A DNA stretch of 64,000 bases from JACCXG01 sp963750935 (GTDB taxonomy: Bacteria; Acidobacteriota; Vicinamibacteria; Vicinamibacterales; 2-12-FULL-66-21): the NCBI GenBank assembly GCA_963750935.1, contig CAVVSR010000013.1, positions 124,001-188,000 of the forward strand. The letters are read 5' to 3'. Position 1 is the stretch's first letter; the number at the start of each line of letters is the position of its first letter. Both the position numbers and the translations under genes were made by a program. The notes under the pieces are model-generated. The model did no database searches. It was given only the letters and a program-made list of their open reading frames with translations, and had not been told where the DNA came from. Of this stretch, positions 29,372-38,924 are shown in pieces.

Positions 29372-31552
29372 ATGAGATGGCAGAAAGCGGCGCGGCTCGC
29401 GATAGCGGCCTTCGTGATCGTCTTCGGGGCGGTCGTGGCGGTCGCGCTGCGCCGGCCCGCTGCCCCGGCGGCGTCGGCCCCTCCGCCGCGCGAGGATGAC
29501 AAGGCGATCGCCGAGACCCATGCGACGCCAGGCGCGCCGCTGCCGCTCTACAAGCGCACCGCGCCGGACGGCACGGTCGAGTTCTCGATTGCCTACCAGA
29601 AACAGCGGACCTACGCCGATGGGCGGACCGTGTTCGTCGACGCCACCGCCACGCTGCCCGACCGCGACGGGCGCTCACTGACGATCGGCGCCGGCGAGAT
29701 GGAAGTGAGCGTCCCGCAGAACCAGGCGAAGCCGGTGACGACGATCAGGGGGACCAGCGGCGTGAAGCTGCAGACCAGCGACAAGCTGGAAGTGTCCGGC
29801 GACAGCGCGACCTACGACGAGAAGAGCGGCTTGCTCGCCGTACCGGGTGACGTGCGGTTCACGAAGGAGCGTCTGTCCGGGTCCGGCAAGGGCGCGACCT
29901 ACGACCGCGACAAGAACCTGTTCTGGCTGCTCGAGAATGCCACGGTGACGGTGGCGCCGGACGAGAAGGGTGAGGGCGCGGTCGACGCGACCGCGGGATC
30001 GGCAGCGCTGGCGCGTGCGGAGCACAACGTGCGGCTGATCAAGGCCGCCCACGTCGTCAGCGGCGGCCGCACCCTCGACGCGGACGACATGAACATTCAG
30101 CTGACCGAGGACGATCGCCTGATCAAGACGGTCCTGCTCCGCGGCAACAGCCGCATCACCGGCGCGCCGGGAAGCGGCGGTGCCGAAGGCATGTCGGCCA
30201 GGGACATCGACCTGACCTACGCCGAAGATGGCCGGACGCTGCAACAGGCCAAACTGGTCGAGAACGCGATCGCCCAGCTCGCGGGTGACGCCGCCAGCGG
30301 CGCCAAGAAAATCATGGGCCGCACCATCGACATCACGATGGGCGCCGACGGCTCGACGGTCACGGTCCTCAACGCGACTCAGGACGTGCAGGTCGAGCTC
30401 CCGGCGTCGGCGAACGCCCCGGCGTACCGCATCACGGCCGCGAACCTGACGTCCGGCGGGGCGACCGGCCTGCAGACCGCGACGTTCACGGGCGGCGTCA
30501 ACTATCGCGAGATTCGTCCGGCGTCGCGCGGCGCGGCGGCAAGCGAACGCACCGGCCGGTCGCAGCGGCTGATCGTCGAGACACAGCCCGGCCTCGGTGC
30601 GATACAGCGCGCCGACTTCCGCGGCAACGTGCACATCGTGGACGGCGCAACGATCGCGGAAGGGCAGCGCGCCGTCTATCACGTGGCGCAGGACAAGTTC
30701 GACATCTCCAACTCGCAGGGGGATCCCGGTCCGCTCCCCTCGGTCAACGACGGCCGCGTGCTCGTCAACGCCGGCACCATCAGCTTCACGGTCGGCACGA
30801 AGAAGCTGATCGCCGACACGAACGTTCGCAGCTCGCTGCAGCCGTCGAAAGGCGACGGACGCGGCGGCGCGGCGCCGCGGGCGACGCCGGCAAGCTTCCG
30901 TCGATGCTCAAGTCGGACGAGATCGTGAACGTGCGATCGAACCGGCTCGAGTACCGATGGCGCCATCTCGTACGCCTTGTATACCGGCGACGCGCGGCTG
31001 TGGCAGGACAAGACGACCATCAAGGGGGACTCGATCGCGGTCGACGACAAGAGCGGCAACCTCACCGCGGTCGGCCACGTCGTCACCGTGATGTTCTTCG
31101 ACGAGTACGACGCGGCGACCAAGACGAAGAAGCTCGTGCAGATGGATGCGACCGGCGACAAGATGGTCTACGAGGACGCGAAGCGGGTGGCGACCTATAC
31201 CACCGGCACGACCGCCATCGCCCACATCGTCGGCACGCAGGGCGATGTGGTCGCGGATCAGATCCAGTTGTTCCTGAAGCAGGGCGCCAACGAGCTCGAA
31301 CGCGCCGAAGGCGACGGCAACGTCACGGTGAAGGAAGGCGGACGGACCGCCACCGGCGTTCACCTGACATACACCGCGGCCGACGACACCTATGTCATGA
31401 CCGGCAATCCACTCGAGCTCGAGGAAAAGACACCGACCGACTGCCGGATCACGGTCGGCTCGAAGCTCTCGTTCAAGCGTGCGGCGGTGAGCACGCTCAT
31501 CCAGAACAACGGCCTCACCCCCAACGAGTTCAAGCCGTGCGCGCCCAAGTAG
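29372..31552 (+). CDS. LptC/LptA-type LPS transport bridge protein, fused and extended (two compensating frameshifts)
   Basis: Starts MRWQKAARLAIAAFVIVFG, a single N-terminal membrane helix as in LptC. About 700 residues of repeated OstA/LptA-type beta-jellyroll strands follow. Examples are LEVSGDSATYDEKSGLLAV, DDMNIQLTEDDRLIKTVLL, ADFRGNVHIVDGATIAEG, GDSIAVDDKSGNLTAVGH and ADQIQLFLKQGANELERAE. Separate LptC and LptA are each usually under 200 residues, so this looks like both roles in one long bridge. The frame shifts near 30879-30881 (one G missing) and returns near 30954-30956 (two bases missing from a CGCG tract). The intervening codons read KLPSMLKSDEIVNVRSN. Corrected length is about 727 residues. 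lptB follows after 8 bp. Confidence 0.82.
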
Positions 31553-31560
31553 CCGTCTGA

Positions 31561-32286
31561 ATGGCGACGCTGCGGACTGAAGACCTCACGAAATCCTATG
31601 GCGGCCGGACGGTGGTTCGAGGCGTCAGCCTCGACATCGCCTCCGGCGAAGTCGTCGGCCTGCTCGGTCCGAACGGGGCCGGCAAGACCACGACCTTCTC
31701 GATGGTGGTCGGGCTGACCTCGCCGGACTCCGGGCGCGTGCTCCTCGACGGCAAGGACGTGACCTCCGACCCGATGTACGTCCGGGCGCGGCAGGGCATC
31801 GGCTACCTGCCGCAGGAGCCGTCGATCTTCCGCGGTCTATCGGTTGAGCAGAACCTGCTCGCCATCCTGGAAACGCTGAGCCTCGATGCCTCCACGCGCT
31901 ACCGCCGCATGCGCGAGCTCCTGGCCGAGCTCGGGTTGACGCCGCTCGCCAAGTCGATGGCCTACACGCTCTCGGGAGGCGAGAGACGCCGCGTCGAGAT
32001 CACCCGCGCCCTGGTCATGTCGCCGCAGTTCATGCTGCTCGACGAGCCGTTCGCGGGCATCGATCCGATCGCCGTCACCGACATCCAGAAGATCATCTTC
32101 CACCTCAAGAGCCGGGGCATCGGCGTGCTGATCACCGACCACAACGTGCGGGAAACACTGCGGATTACCGACCGCGCCTACATCGTGCACGACGGCGTGA
32201 TCTTCCGCAGCGGCACGCCCGGAGGACTGGCCGCAGACGACGAGGTGAAAAGGATTTACCTCGGCGCCGACTTCCGATTGGACTAA
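31561..32286 (+). CDS. lptB: LPS export ABC transporter ATPase LptB
   Basis: Cytoplasmic ATPase that powers LPS extraction by LptF/LptG. The 241-residue product is typical. Features are Walker A GPNGAGKTTT near residue 36, Q-loop PQEPSIFRGLS, signature LSGGERRRVEI, Walker B FMLLDEPFAGIDP and H-loop ITDHNVRETL. The short C-terminal extension (EVKRIYLGADFRLD) is characteristic of LptB. It lies between the LptC/A bridge and rpoN, the conserved lptCAB-rpoN order. Its membrane partners are encoded at 51123-53516 as one fused protein. Confidence 0.96.
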   Translation: MATLRTEDLTKSYGGRTVVRGVSLDIASGEVVGLLGPNGAGKTTTFSMVVGLTSPDSGRVLLDGKDVTSDPMYVRARQGIGYLPQEPSIFRGLSVEQNLLAILETLSLDASTRYRRMRELLAELGLTPLAKSMAYTLSGGERRRVEITRALVMSPQFMLLDEPFAGIDPIAVTDIQKIIFHLKSRGIGVLITDHNVRETLRITDRAYIVHDGVIFRSGTPGGLAADDEVKRIYLGADFRLD

Positions 32287-32319
32287 GATTGTTGAGGCGG
32301 GCCACGTAGCCGACCGACC

Positions 32320-33755
32320 ATGGCGATCTCGCAAAAACTTCACACAAACTCGTTCAGAAGCTGATCCTCACGCCGTCGCTTCAGCAGGCGATCAAGCTCC
32401 TGCCGATGTCAACGCTCGAGCTTGCGGATCTGCTGAACCAGGAGATGGTCGAGAACCCGCTCCTCGAAGAAGTACCGACCGAGGAGCTGCAGCCCGCGGA
32501 ACAGCAGCAGCCGGAGAAGCAGGAAGCACAGCCCGCCACCGAGAAGCCCGACACCTGGGACGACGCCGACTACGACTACTTCTTCGGCGATTACCTCGAC
32601 GACGGGTATCGCTCGCGCACGCCCTCCGAGGTCAAGGAACTGCCGCCGATCGAGAACACGCTCTCGTCGGCGGCGTCGCTCTCGGACCATCTGCTCTGGC
32701 AGCTGGCGATGCAGACCGAAGAGGAATCGGTCAAGGAGATTGGCGGCGCCATCGTCGGCAACCTGGATGACGACGGCTATCTGGTGGCCTCGGTGGAAGA
32801 GATCGCGGCGATGGGCGAGTGGCCGGTCGCCGAAGTCGAGAAGGCGCTGCAGCACGTGCAGACCTTCGATCCGGTCGGCGTCGCCGCGCGCGATCTGCAG
32901 GAATGCCTGTGGCTGCAGATCCGGCACCTCGGCCTCGAGGGCACGCCGTCAGAAAAGATCGTCACCGAACACCTGCGCCTGCTGCAGAACCATCAGGTCC
33001 CCGAGATCGCGCGCAAGCTCGGGATGCCGATCGAAGAGCTCAAGCAGCACATCGAGATCATCCGGAACCTCGATCCCAAGCCGGGCAGCCGCTACAACCC
33101 GTCGCAGTCGCAGTACGTCATCCCCGACGTCTACGTGGTGAAGGTCGAGGATCAGTACGTGGCGATGCTCAACGAGGAAGGGCTGCCGCAGCTGCGCATC
33201 AGTCCGGTCTATCGCCGGCTGCTCGACAAGAGCGGCCAGGCCGGCGGCGAGGAAGCTGGCGAGACTCGCGCCTACGTCAAGGACAAGTTCCGCTCGGCGC
33301 TGTGGCTGATCAAGTCGGTCGATCAGCGGCAGAAAACGATCCACAAGGTCGCGACCAGCATCATCAACTTTCAGCGCGAGTTCCTGGATCACGGCATCGA
33401 GTACCTCCGGCCGCTGGTGCTGCGCGACGTCGCCAACGACATCGGCATGCACGAGTCGACGGTCAGCCGCGTGGTGAACAACAAGTACATGCACACGCCG
33501 CAGGGCGTGTTCGAAATGAAGTACTTCTTCCACAGCGGCATCAGCAGCTCGTACGGCGAGAGCGTGTCGTCGGTCACGATCAAGCAGCGCATCCGCAAGA
33601 TCATCGAGAACGAGGACCCGCGCAAGCCGCTGAGCGACTCGAAGATCGTCAGCATCCTGCAGAAGGAAGGGCTGATGCTGGCCCGCCGCACCATCGCCAA
33701 GTACCGCGAGGAACTGAAGATCCCCACATCGAATCAGCGAAAGGTGCTTTTCTAG
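32320..33755 (+). CDS. rpoN: RNA polymerase sigma-54 factor (one frameshift near the start)
   Basis: Sigma54 directs transcription from -24/-12 promoters with enhancer-binding ATPases. From ATG 32320 the frame reads MAISQKLHT and stops early. Restoring one A at 32346-32348 gives the canonical region I, MAISQKLHTKLVQKLILTP then SLQQAIKLLPMSTLEL. After it come an acidic region II, the core-binding domain, and the helix-turn-helix LVLRDVANDIGMHESTVSR. The RpoN box is ARRTIAKYREELKIP near the C-terminus. Corrected length is 478 residues. The intact downstream frame starts only at ATG 32406, which would remove the activator-responsive region I. Confidence 0.95.
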
Positions 33756-33763
33756 AAAGCTCC

Positions 33764-33788
33764 CAGCTTCCAGCTGCCAGCTTCCAGC
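33764..33788. repeat. Short direct repeat between rpoN and hpf
   Basis: CAGCTTCCAGC occurs twice (33764-33774 and 33778-33788) separated by TGC, just after the rpoN stop. Sequence continues with a further GGGAGCGGAAAGCCG-like stretch up to hpf. It does not form a convincing terminator. Confidence 0.45.
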
Positions 33789-33836
33789 ACGTGGGACAGC
33801 CGGGAGCGGAAAGCCGTTAACCGGAAGCCGATAGAT

Positions 33837-34439
33837 ATGCGACTCGACATCACAGGCAGGCACGTCGACATCACGCCGACCCTGCGACAGCTCATCGAAC
33901 GACGCCTCGCCCGCCTCGAGCGGGTCCTCAACGACAGCATCGTGTCCACCAAGGTGATCCTGACGCTGGAGAAGTACCGCCACCGCGCCGAGGTCATCGT
34001 GCATGCGCGCGGCGACAACACCCTCCGCGGCCTCGGCGAAGGCAACGCCTGGCCGCTGTCGGTGCGACAGGCGGTCGAGAAGATCGAGCAGCAGGCCGCC
34101 AAGATCAAGACCAAGTGGAGCGAACGCAAGCGCAGCGATCCGCGCCGCCGGGTGCCGCGCGCCGGGCGGGCCGGGTCGGCGCCTGGCCGGGCCGGAGCCG
34201 GCGTCAGCGCCGCGGCGCAGCTCGAGCGCGCCGATCAGCCGGAGGCCGACGGACGGGCGCCGCGTGTGATTCGCGCCACCCGCTACGCCGTCAAGCCGAT
34301 GTCGGTCGAGGACGCGGTCCTGCGCCTGGACGACACCGCCGAATCGTTCCTCGTCTTCCGCAACGCCGAGACCGACGCCGGCGTCAGCATCGTCTATCGC
34401 CGCAAGGACGGCAACGTCGGGTTGATCGAGTCCGACTGA
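33837..34439 (+). CDS. hpf: Long-form ribosome hibernation promoting factor
   Basis: A 200-residue protein. The N-terminal S30AE/YfiA domain (MRLDITGRHVDITPTLRQLI) binds the 30S decoding region. A basic, Ala/Gly/Arg-rich linker occupies about residues 100-145. The C-terminal domain (YAVKPMSVEDAVLRLDD, SFLVFRNAETDAGVSIVYR, DGNVGLIE) is the dimerisation domain that joins 70S ribosomes into 100S particles. Having both domains makes it the long HPF form. Position after rpoN is the conserved arrangement. Confidence 0.94.
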   Translation: MRLDITGRHVDITPTLRQLIERRLARLERVLNDSIVSTKVILTLEKYRHRAEVIVHARGDNTLRGLGEGNAWPLSVRQAVEKIEQQAAKIKTKWSERKRSDPRRRVPRAGRAGSAPGRAGAGVSAAAQLERADQPEADGRAPRVIRATRYAVKPMSVEDAVLRLDDTAESFLVFRNAETDAGVSIVYRRKDGNVGLIESD

Positions 34440-34497
34440 TCGGACCGCCGATCCGCGACCGGCAGCCGAGACGACGAGGGATGCGTACGCTCACACC

Positions 34498-35493
34498 ATG
34501 ACCGCTCCGACTCGGCCGGCCGGTGTGACCGTGGCGATGGTGCTCGACGAGTTGCGGGCATCGCCCGGCGCCGGGTTGCTCGTGGAACTGCTGGCCGGCG
34601 CCGCCGGCGTCGAGCGGCGCATCACCAACGCCTATCCGCAGAAGACCGGCCTGGCGCTGTCCGGGTTCGATGCGGCGCTGCGCGGCGGCCGCGTCCTGAT
34701 CTTCGGCGAGAGCGAAATCCGCTATCTCGAATCGCTGCAGCCCGACACCCGCCGCAGCAGCCTGCGCCGGCTGTTCGCCCATGACGTGCCCGCCGTCCTC
34801 ATCACACAAGGCTTTGCGCCCCCGCCGGAGTTGACCGAGACTGCCGACGACATGCCGGTGGCGCTGCTGCGGACGCGGTCCGGCACGCCCGACGCGATGT
34901 CCAGGCTCGGCGCCGTCCTCGACGATTTCCTGGCGCCACGCACGACGGTCCATGGCGTGCTGATGGACATCCTCGGGCTCGGCGTGCTGGTAGTGGGCGA
35001 GAGCGGCATCGGCAAGAGCGAGTGCGCGCTGGACCTGGTCGTGCGCGGCCACCGCCTGGTCGCGGACGATGCCGTCGAGCTGCGGTGCCGCGCCGAGTCG
35101 TTCGTGCTCGGCAGCTGCCCCGAGCTGACACGGCATCACATGGAGATCAGGGGCCTCGGACTGATCAACATCCAGGACCTGTTCGGGGTCGCCTCGACGC
35201 GCACCTCGAAGCGTGTCGAGCTCGTGGTGCAGCTGGAGCGCTGGGAGCCCGGTCGGGAGTACGATCGACTTGGCCTGGACGACGCCCGATACGACGTCCT
35301 CGGCGTACACATACCGATGATCAGAATGCCTGTCGCCCCGGGGAGGAACGTGGCGATCCTCGTCGAGGTCGCGGCGCGGAACCAGCTGTTGCGGGCCCGC
35401 GGCGACCACGCGGCGCGCAAGCTCGTCGATCGCGTCAACCGGGCGCTGGGCGATGCCAGCACCGGCAGCATCGACAGCGGAGACGATCTGTGA
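34498..35493 (+). CDS. hprK: HPr kinase/phosphorylase
   Basis: Phosphorylates and dephosphorylates Ser46 of HPr. The 331-residue product has an N-terminal MurF-like domain, His152 in TTVHGVLMD, the P-loop GESGIGKSE (167-175) and LVADDAVEL. The HPrK signature is MEIRGLGLINIQDLFG, and YDRLGLDD lies near the C-terminus. The target HPr encoded 1.4 kb downstream has Ser46 in the expected context. The stop overlaps the rapZ start by 4 bp (GTGA). Confidence 0.95.
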   Translation: MTAPTRPAGVTVAMVLDELRASPGAGLLVELLAGAAGVERRITNAYPQKTGLALSGFDAALRGGRVLIFGESEIRYLESLQPDTRRSSLRRLFAHDVPAVLITQGFAPPPELTETADDMPVALLRTRSGTPDAMSRLGAVLDDFLAPRTTVHGVLMDILGLGVLVVGESGIGKSECALDLVVRGHRLVADDAVELRCRAESFVLGSCPELTRHHMEIRGLGLINIQDLFGVASTRTSKRVELVVQLERWEPGREYDRLGLDDARYDVLGVHIPMIRMPVAPGRNVAILVEVAARNQLLRARGDHAARKLVDRVNRALGDASTGSIDSGDDL

Positions 35494-36494
35494 CGCGCGA
35501 GAAGCGCCACGCCGCCCGCCGCGCCGCCCGCACCGCGGTCACCTCCCGCTTCGTCGTGCTCACCGGCGTCTCCGGGTCCGGCAAATCCCAGGCGATGCGC
35601 GCACTCGAGGATCTCGGGTACTTCTGCGTCGACAACCTGCCGGTGATGCTGCTGCCGACGCTGGCGGAGCTGACGCTGCGCGCCGGCTCCGAGATCGCCA
35701 GGGCCGCGGTCGTCGTCGACGTCCGCGAAGGCCGCATGCTCGTCGAGTTCCCCGGCATCTACCGCAAGCTCAAGGCGATGCACGGCCTCGATCCGGTGTT
35801 GATCTTTCTCGACGCCGCCGAGCCGACGCTGGTGCGGCGGTTCAGCGAGACCCGGCGGCCGCATCCGCTGGCGCCGGATCGATCCGCGCTCGAAGGCATC
35901 CGCGACGAGCGGCGTGCGATGGCCGGCATCCGCCGGATGGCCGATCACATCATCGACACGACCGAGATGACCGTGCACGAACTGCGGCACGTGTTCACCG
36001 GCGTCGCGAGCGGGCGCGCACCCGGGACGCAGCTGGTCGTCACCATCCTCAGCTTCGGGTTCAAGCACGGCATTCCGGTCGATTCGGATCTGCTCTTCGA
36101 CGTCCGGTTCCTGCCCAACCCGCACTTCGTGCCGGAGCTCCGCCCGCATACGGGACGCGACCCCGAAGTGCACGAGTACCTCGATCGGTCGAAGGCGACC
36201 CACGAGTTCCTCGCACACACGCTCAACCTCCTGAAGTTCCTCGTCCCGCAATACGTGGGGGAGGGCAAGTCGTATCTGACGATCGGGATCGGCTGCACCG
36301 GCGGCCGCCACCGCTCGGTGGCGATCGCCGAATCGCTGAAGAAGGGACTGGCGGGGATTCCCGGCGTCCGCGTTCGCGTCAAGCACCGCGACATCGGCCA
36401 CGAGGATCCCCGCGATATGACGGCGGCGCCGCGCGACACCGCCCGGCGGACGCCGGCGCGGAAGCCGCGATCTGCCGTGGGAGCCCGTAAATGA
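35490..36494 (+). CDS. rapZ: RNase adapter protein RapZ / YvcJ-family nucleotide-binding protein
   Basis: A 334-residue P-loop protein starting at GTG 35490. Walker A is GVSGSGKSQ (26-34), followed by DLGYFCVDNLPVMLLPTL. Further conserved blocks are FLDAAEPTLVRRFSETRRPHPL, SFGFKHGIPVDSDLLFDVRF, PNPHFVPELRPHTGRD and IGIGCTGGRHRSV. In Escherichia coli RapZ delivers GlmZ sRNA to RNase E and senses glucosamine-6-phosphate; whether that role applies here is unknown. The tail (about residues 310-334) is basic and Arg/Ala-rich. It is coupled to both neighbours by 4-bp overlaps. Confidence 0.93.
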   Translation: MTREKRHAARRAARTAVTSRFVVLTGVSGSGKSQAMRALEDLGYFCVDNLPVMLLPTLAELTLRAGSEIARAAVVVDVREGRMLVEFPGIYRKLKAMHGLDPVLIFLDAAEPTLVRRFSETRRPHPLAPDRSALEGIRDERRAMAGIRRMADHIIDTTEMTVHELRHVFTGVASGRAPGTQLVVTILSFGFKHGIPVDSDLLFDVRFLPNPHFVPELRPHTGRDPEVHEYLDRSKATHEFLAHTLNLLKFLVPQYVGEGKSYLTIGIGCTGGRHRSVAIAESLKKGLAGIPGVRVRVKHRDIGHEDPRDMTAAPRDTARRTPARKPRSAVGARK

Positions 36495-36910
36495 AGCTTG
36501 GCGTGGTCGTCGTCACGCACGGCCAGCTCGCCACCGAGCTGGTGAACTCCGCCGAGATGATCGTCGGCGACCTGCCGCACTTCGTCGCGGTGTCGCTCGG
36601 CTGGCACGACGACGTCGATCATCAGCGGGAGGAAATCGGCCGCGCCATCGAGCGCGTGCGCGCCGCGAGCGAGGAGTCGAAGGTGCTGGTCCTCTCCGAC
36701 ATGTTCGGCGGGACGCCGGCCAACCTCGCGGTGACGTTCGTGTCGCCCAGCGTCGAAGTGATCACCGGCGTCAATCTGCCGATGCTGATCAAGCTCGCGC
36801 GTCCGCTCGCGGCCGATCTCGATCTGCAGGCGATCGCCCATGAGCTGCGCGAGACCGGACGGAACGCGATCTGGGTCGCCTCGGATCTCCTCAAGGGGCA
36901 GCGCACGTGA
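36491..36910 (+). CDS. PTS EIIA component, mannose/fructose type
   Basis: A 139-residue EIIA-Man domain: MKLGVVVVTHGQLATEL with phosphorylatable His10, then LVLSDMFGGTPANLA and ITGVNLPMLIKLAR. It receives phosphate from HPr. No EIIB, EIIC or EIID is encoded nearby, so a regulatory output is more likely than sugar uptake. It occupies the position that ptsN (EIIA-Ntr) holds in the proteobacterial rpoN locus. The ATG overlaps the rapZ stop, and the stop overlaps the HPr start. Confidence 0.93.
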   Translation: MKLGVVVVTHGQLATELVNSAEMIVGDLPHFVAVSLGWHDDVDHQREEIGRAIERVRAASEESKVLVLSDMFGGTPANLAVTFVSPSVEVITGVNLPMLIKLARPLAADLDLQAIAHELRETGRNAIWVASDLLKGQRT

Positions 36911-37182
36911 CCGCCTGCGCCGTCACCGTCACCAACGCGCTCGGCATGCACGCGCGCGCCGCGGCCCGGTTCGTGCACGCCGCCAGCGCGTTCCAGGCAC
37001 GCGTGCGCGTCGCCCGCGGCGATCAGGAAATGGACGGCAAGAGCATCATGGGCCTGCTGCTGCTCGCCGCGGCGCAGGGCACCACCCTGACCATCAGCGC
37101 CGACGGCGTCGACGAACACGACGCCATCGCCGCGCTGCGGTCGCTGATCGAACGCGGTTTCGACGAGGCGCCGTGCAACTGA
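36907..37182 (+). CDS. PTS phosphocarrier protein HPr
   Basis: A 91-residue HPr starting at GTG 36907. His15 in NALGMHARAA accepts phosphate from enzyme I. Ser46 in GKSIMGLLLLAA is in the HPr-kinase target context, matching the hprK gene in the same operon. The gene overlaps EIIA by 4 bp and ptsI by 10 bp, so the carrier is co-translated with donor and acceptor. Confidence 0.95.
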   Translation: MTACAVTVTNALGMHARAAARFVHAASAFQARVRVARGDQEMDGKSIMGLLLLAAAQGTTLTISADGVDEHDAIAALRSLIERGFDEAPCN

Positions 37183-38900
37183 AGGGGCTGGGAGTCTCAC
37201 CGGGCATCGGCATCGGGCGCGCGCTGGTCCTCAAGCGCGCCACTCGCGAGCTGCGCTTCCGCGTCCCCGAGGCGCTGGTCGGCCGCGAGCTCGAGCGCCT
37301 CGACGCCGCACGCGCGCAATCGCGCGAACAGATCGAGCACATCAAGGCGCGGATGGGCGATTCGGCGGGTCACGAGCACGCCTATCTGTTCGACGCCCAG
37401 CTCCTGATGCTGGACGACGCCATGCTCGTCGAGCGGGCGGCGGCGATCGTGCGCGAGGAACGGCTGAATGCGGAGTCGGCGCTGCAGCGGGCGCTCGAGG
37501 AGATCTCGGCATTCTTCGACCGCGTGGAGGACGCCTACCTGCGCGAGCGAAAGGGCGACGTCGCCGACGTCGTCGGCCGGCTCTGCATGAACCTGAGGGC
37601 CGCGGGCGATCCGGCAGACCTCTTCCACGGGCTCGACGGACCACTGGTGCTCATCGCCGACGAGATCACGCCGTCGGTCATCGCGCAGCTCGACTGGTCC
37701 AGGCTGGCCGCGCTCGTCACCGATGCCGGCAGCTGGACCTATCACACCGCAATCCTCGCGCGGTCGATCCGCGTGCCGGCGGTCGCCGGGCTGCACAATG
37801 CCAGCACGGTGATCGCACCCGGCGCGCTGGTTGCGGTCGACGGCGCGGCAGGCGACGTCTGGCTGGAGCCGGACGAGCAGACCCTCGCGCAGATCGGCGC
37901 CAGGCGGCGCCGCCTCGAGGCGTACGAGCAATCGCTGGACGAGTACCGCCGTCTGGCCGCGGTCACTGAGGACGGCGTCCCCATCCGGCTCGAGGCAAAC
38001 GTCGAGGCGCCCGAGGACGCGGCCCGGGCGCGCGAGCGCGGCGCGGAAGGCATCGGGCTCTTCCGATCGGAATTCCTGCTCGCAGGAGGGGGCCAGTCGG
38101 CGCTGACCGAAGACTCGCAATATGCCGCCTACCGTCAGCTCATCGAGAGCGCCGGCGGCGCGCGCGTCACGGTGCGGACCTTCGACATCAGCGAGCCGGA
38201 GCTGCGGATCGAGCACGCCGGCATCGAGGGCGCGCGGGCGCCGCTCGGCCTGCGCGGCATCAGGCTCAGCCTCGCGCTCGAGGAGATCTTCCAGGCCCAG
38301 CTCCGTGCCCTGCTGCGCGCGGCCGTGCATGGACCACTTCGCGTCATGTTCCCGTTCGTGTCCGGCGTGGAAGAGCTGCGCGCGGCCCGCACCCACGTCA
38401 CGCGGGCGGCCGAGACACTGCGCGGCAGGGGCATCGCCGTGCCACCGGTGCCGATCGGCGTCATGATCGAAGTGCCGTCCGCGGCGCTCACCGCCGACCT
38501 GCTCGCCGAGGAAGCGGACTTCTTCAGTATTGGCACCAACGATCTGATCCAGTACCGCCTGGCGGTGGATCGCACCGACGACCGGGTGTCGCGCCTGTAC
38601 GAGCCGCTGCATCCGGCCATCCTCCGCATGATCCGGATGGTCGCGCGGGCGGGGCGGCGCCGGAAGATTCCGGTCGCCGTCTGCGGCGAGATGGCCGCCG
38701 ATCCGGTGCTGCTGACGCTGCTCGTCGGCCTCGGGCTCACGGAGTTCAGCATGGCGGCCAGCGCGATCCCGGTTGCGAAGCAGCTGCTGCGCGGGGTGCG
38801 GCTCGATCAGGCGCGCACAATCGCCGGTAGTTGCCTGCGTGCGGCCACGCCGGCCGAGGTCGAGAAAGCGTTAACCGAATACCTTGCGCCGCAGCGATAG
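37173..38900 (+). CDS. ptsI: Phosphoenolpyruvate-protein phosphotransferase (PTS enzyme I)
   Basis: Takes phosphate from PEP and passes it to HPr. The 575-residue product starts at GTG 37173 (VQLKGLGVSPGIGIG). The phosphohistidine is His191 in SWTYHTAILARS. The PEP-binding TIM barrel shows EGIGLFRSEFLL, PIGVMIEVPSAAL, DFFSIGTNDLIQYRLAVDR and the active-site cysteine in VAVCGEMAADP. Length is standard; there is no GAF domain as in PtsP. It overlaps the HPr gene by 10 bp and appears to end the phosphorelay operon, with a cupin gene 24 bp downstream. Confidence 0.96.
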   Translation: MQLKGLGVSPGIGIGRALVLKRATRELRFRVPEALVGRELERLDAARAQSREQIEHIKARMGDSAGHEHAYLFDAQLLMLDDAMLVERAAAIVREERLNAESALQRALEEISAFFDRVEDAYLRERKGDVADVVGRLCMNLRAAGDPADLFHGLDGPLVLIADEITPSVIAQLDWSRLAALVTDAGSWTYHTAILARSIRVPAVAGLHNASTVIAPGALVAVDGAAGDVWLEPDEQTLAQIGARRRRLEAYEQSLDEYRRLAAVTEDGVPIRLEANVEAPEDAARARERGAEGIGLFRSEFLLAGGGQSALTEDSQYAAYRQLIESAGGARVTVRTFDISEPELRIEHAGIEGARAPLGLRGIRLSLALEEIFQAQLRALLRAAVHGPLRVMFPFVSGVEELRAARTHVTRAAETLRGRGIAVPPVPIGVMIEVPSAALTADLLAEEADFFSIGTNDLIQYRLAVDRTDDRVSRLYEPLHPAILRMIRMVARAGRRRKIPVAVCGEMAADPVLLTLLVGLGLTEFSMAASAIPVAKQLLRGVRLDQARTIAGSCLRAATPAEVEKALTEYLAPQR

Positions 38901-38924
38901 CCGCGGCAGTTCAGGATTGCGTGC

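Noticed and set aside
36491..37182. EIIA and HPr as part of a mannose-uptake PTS
   Set aside because: No EIIB, EIIC or EIID gene anywhere in the window and the synteny is that of a regulatory PTS.
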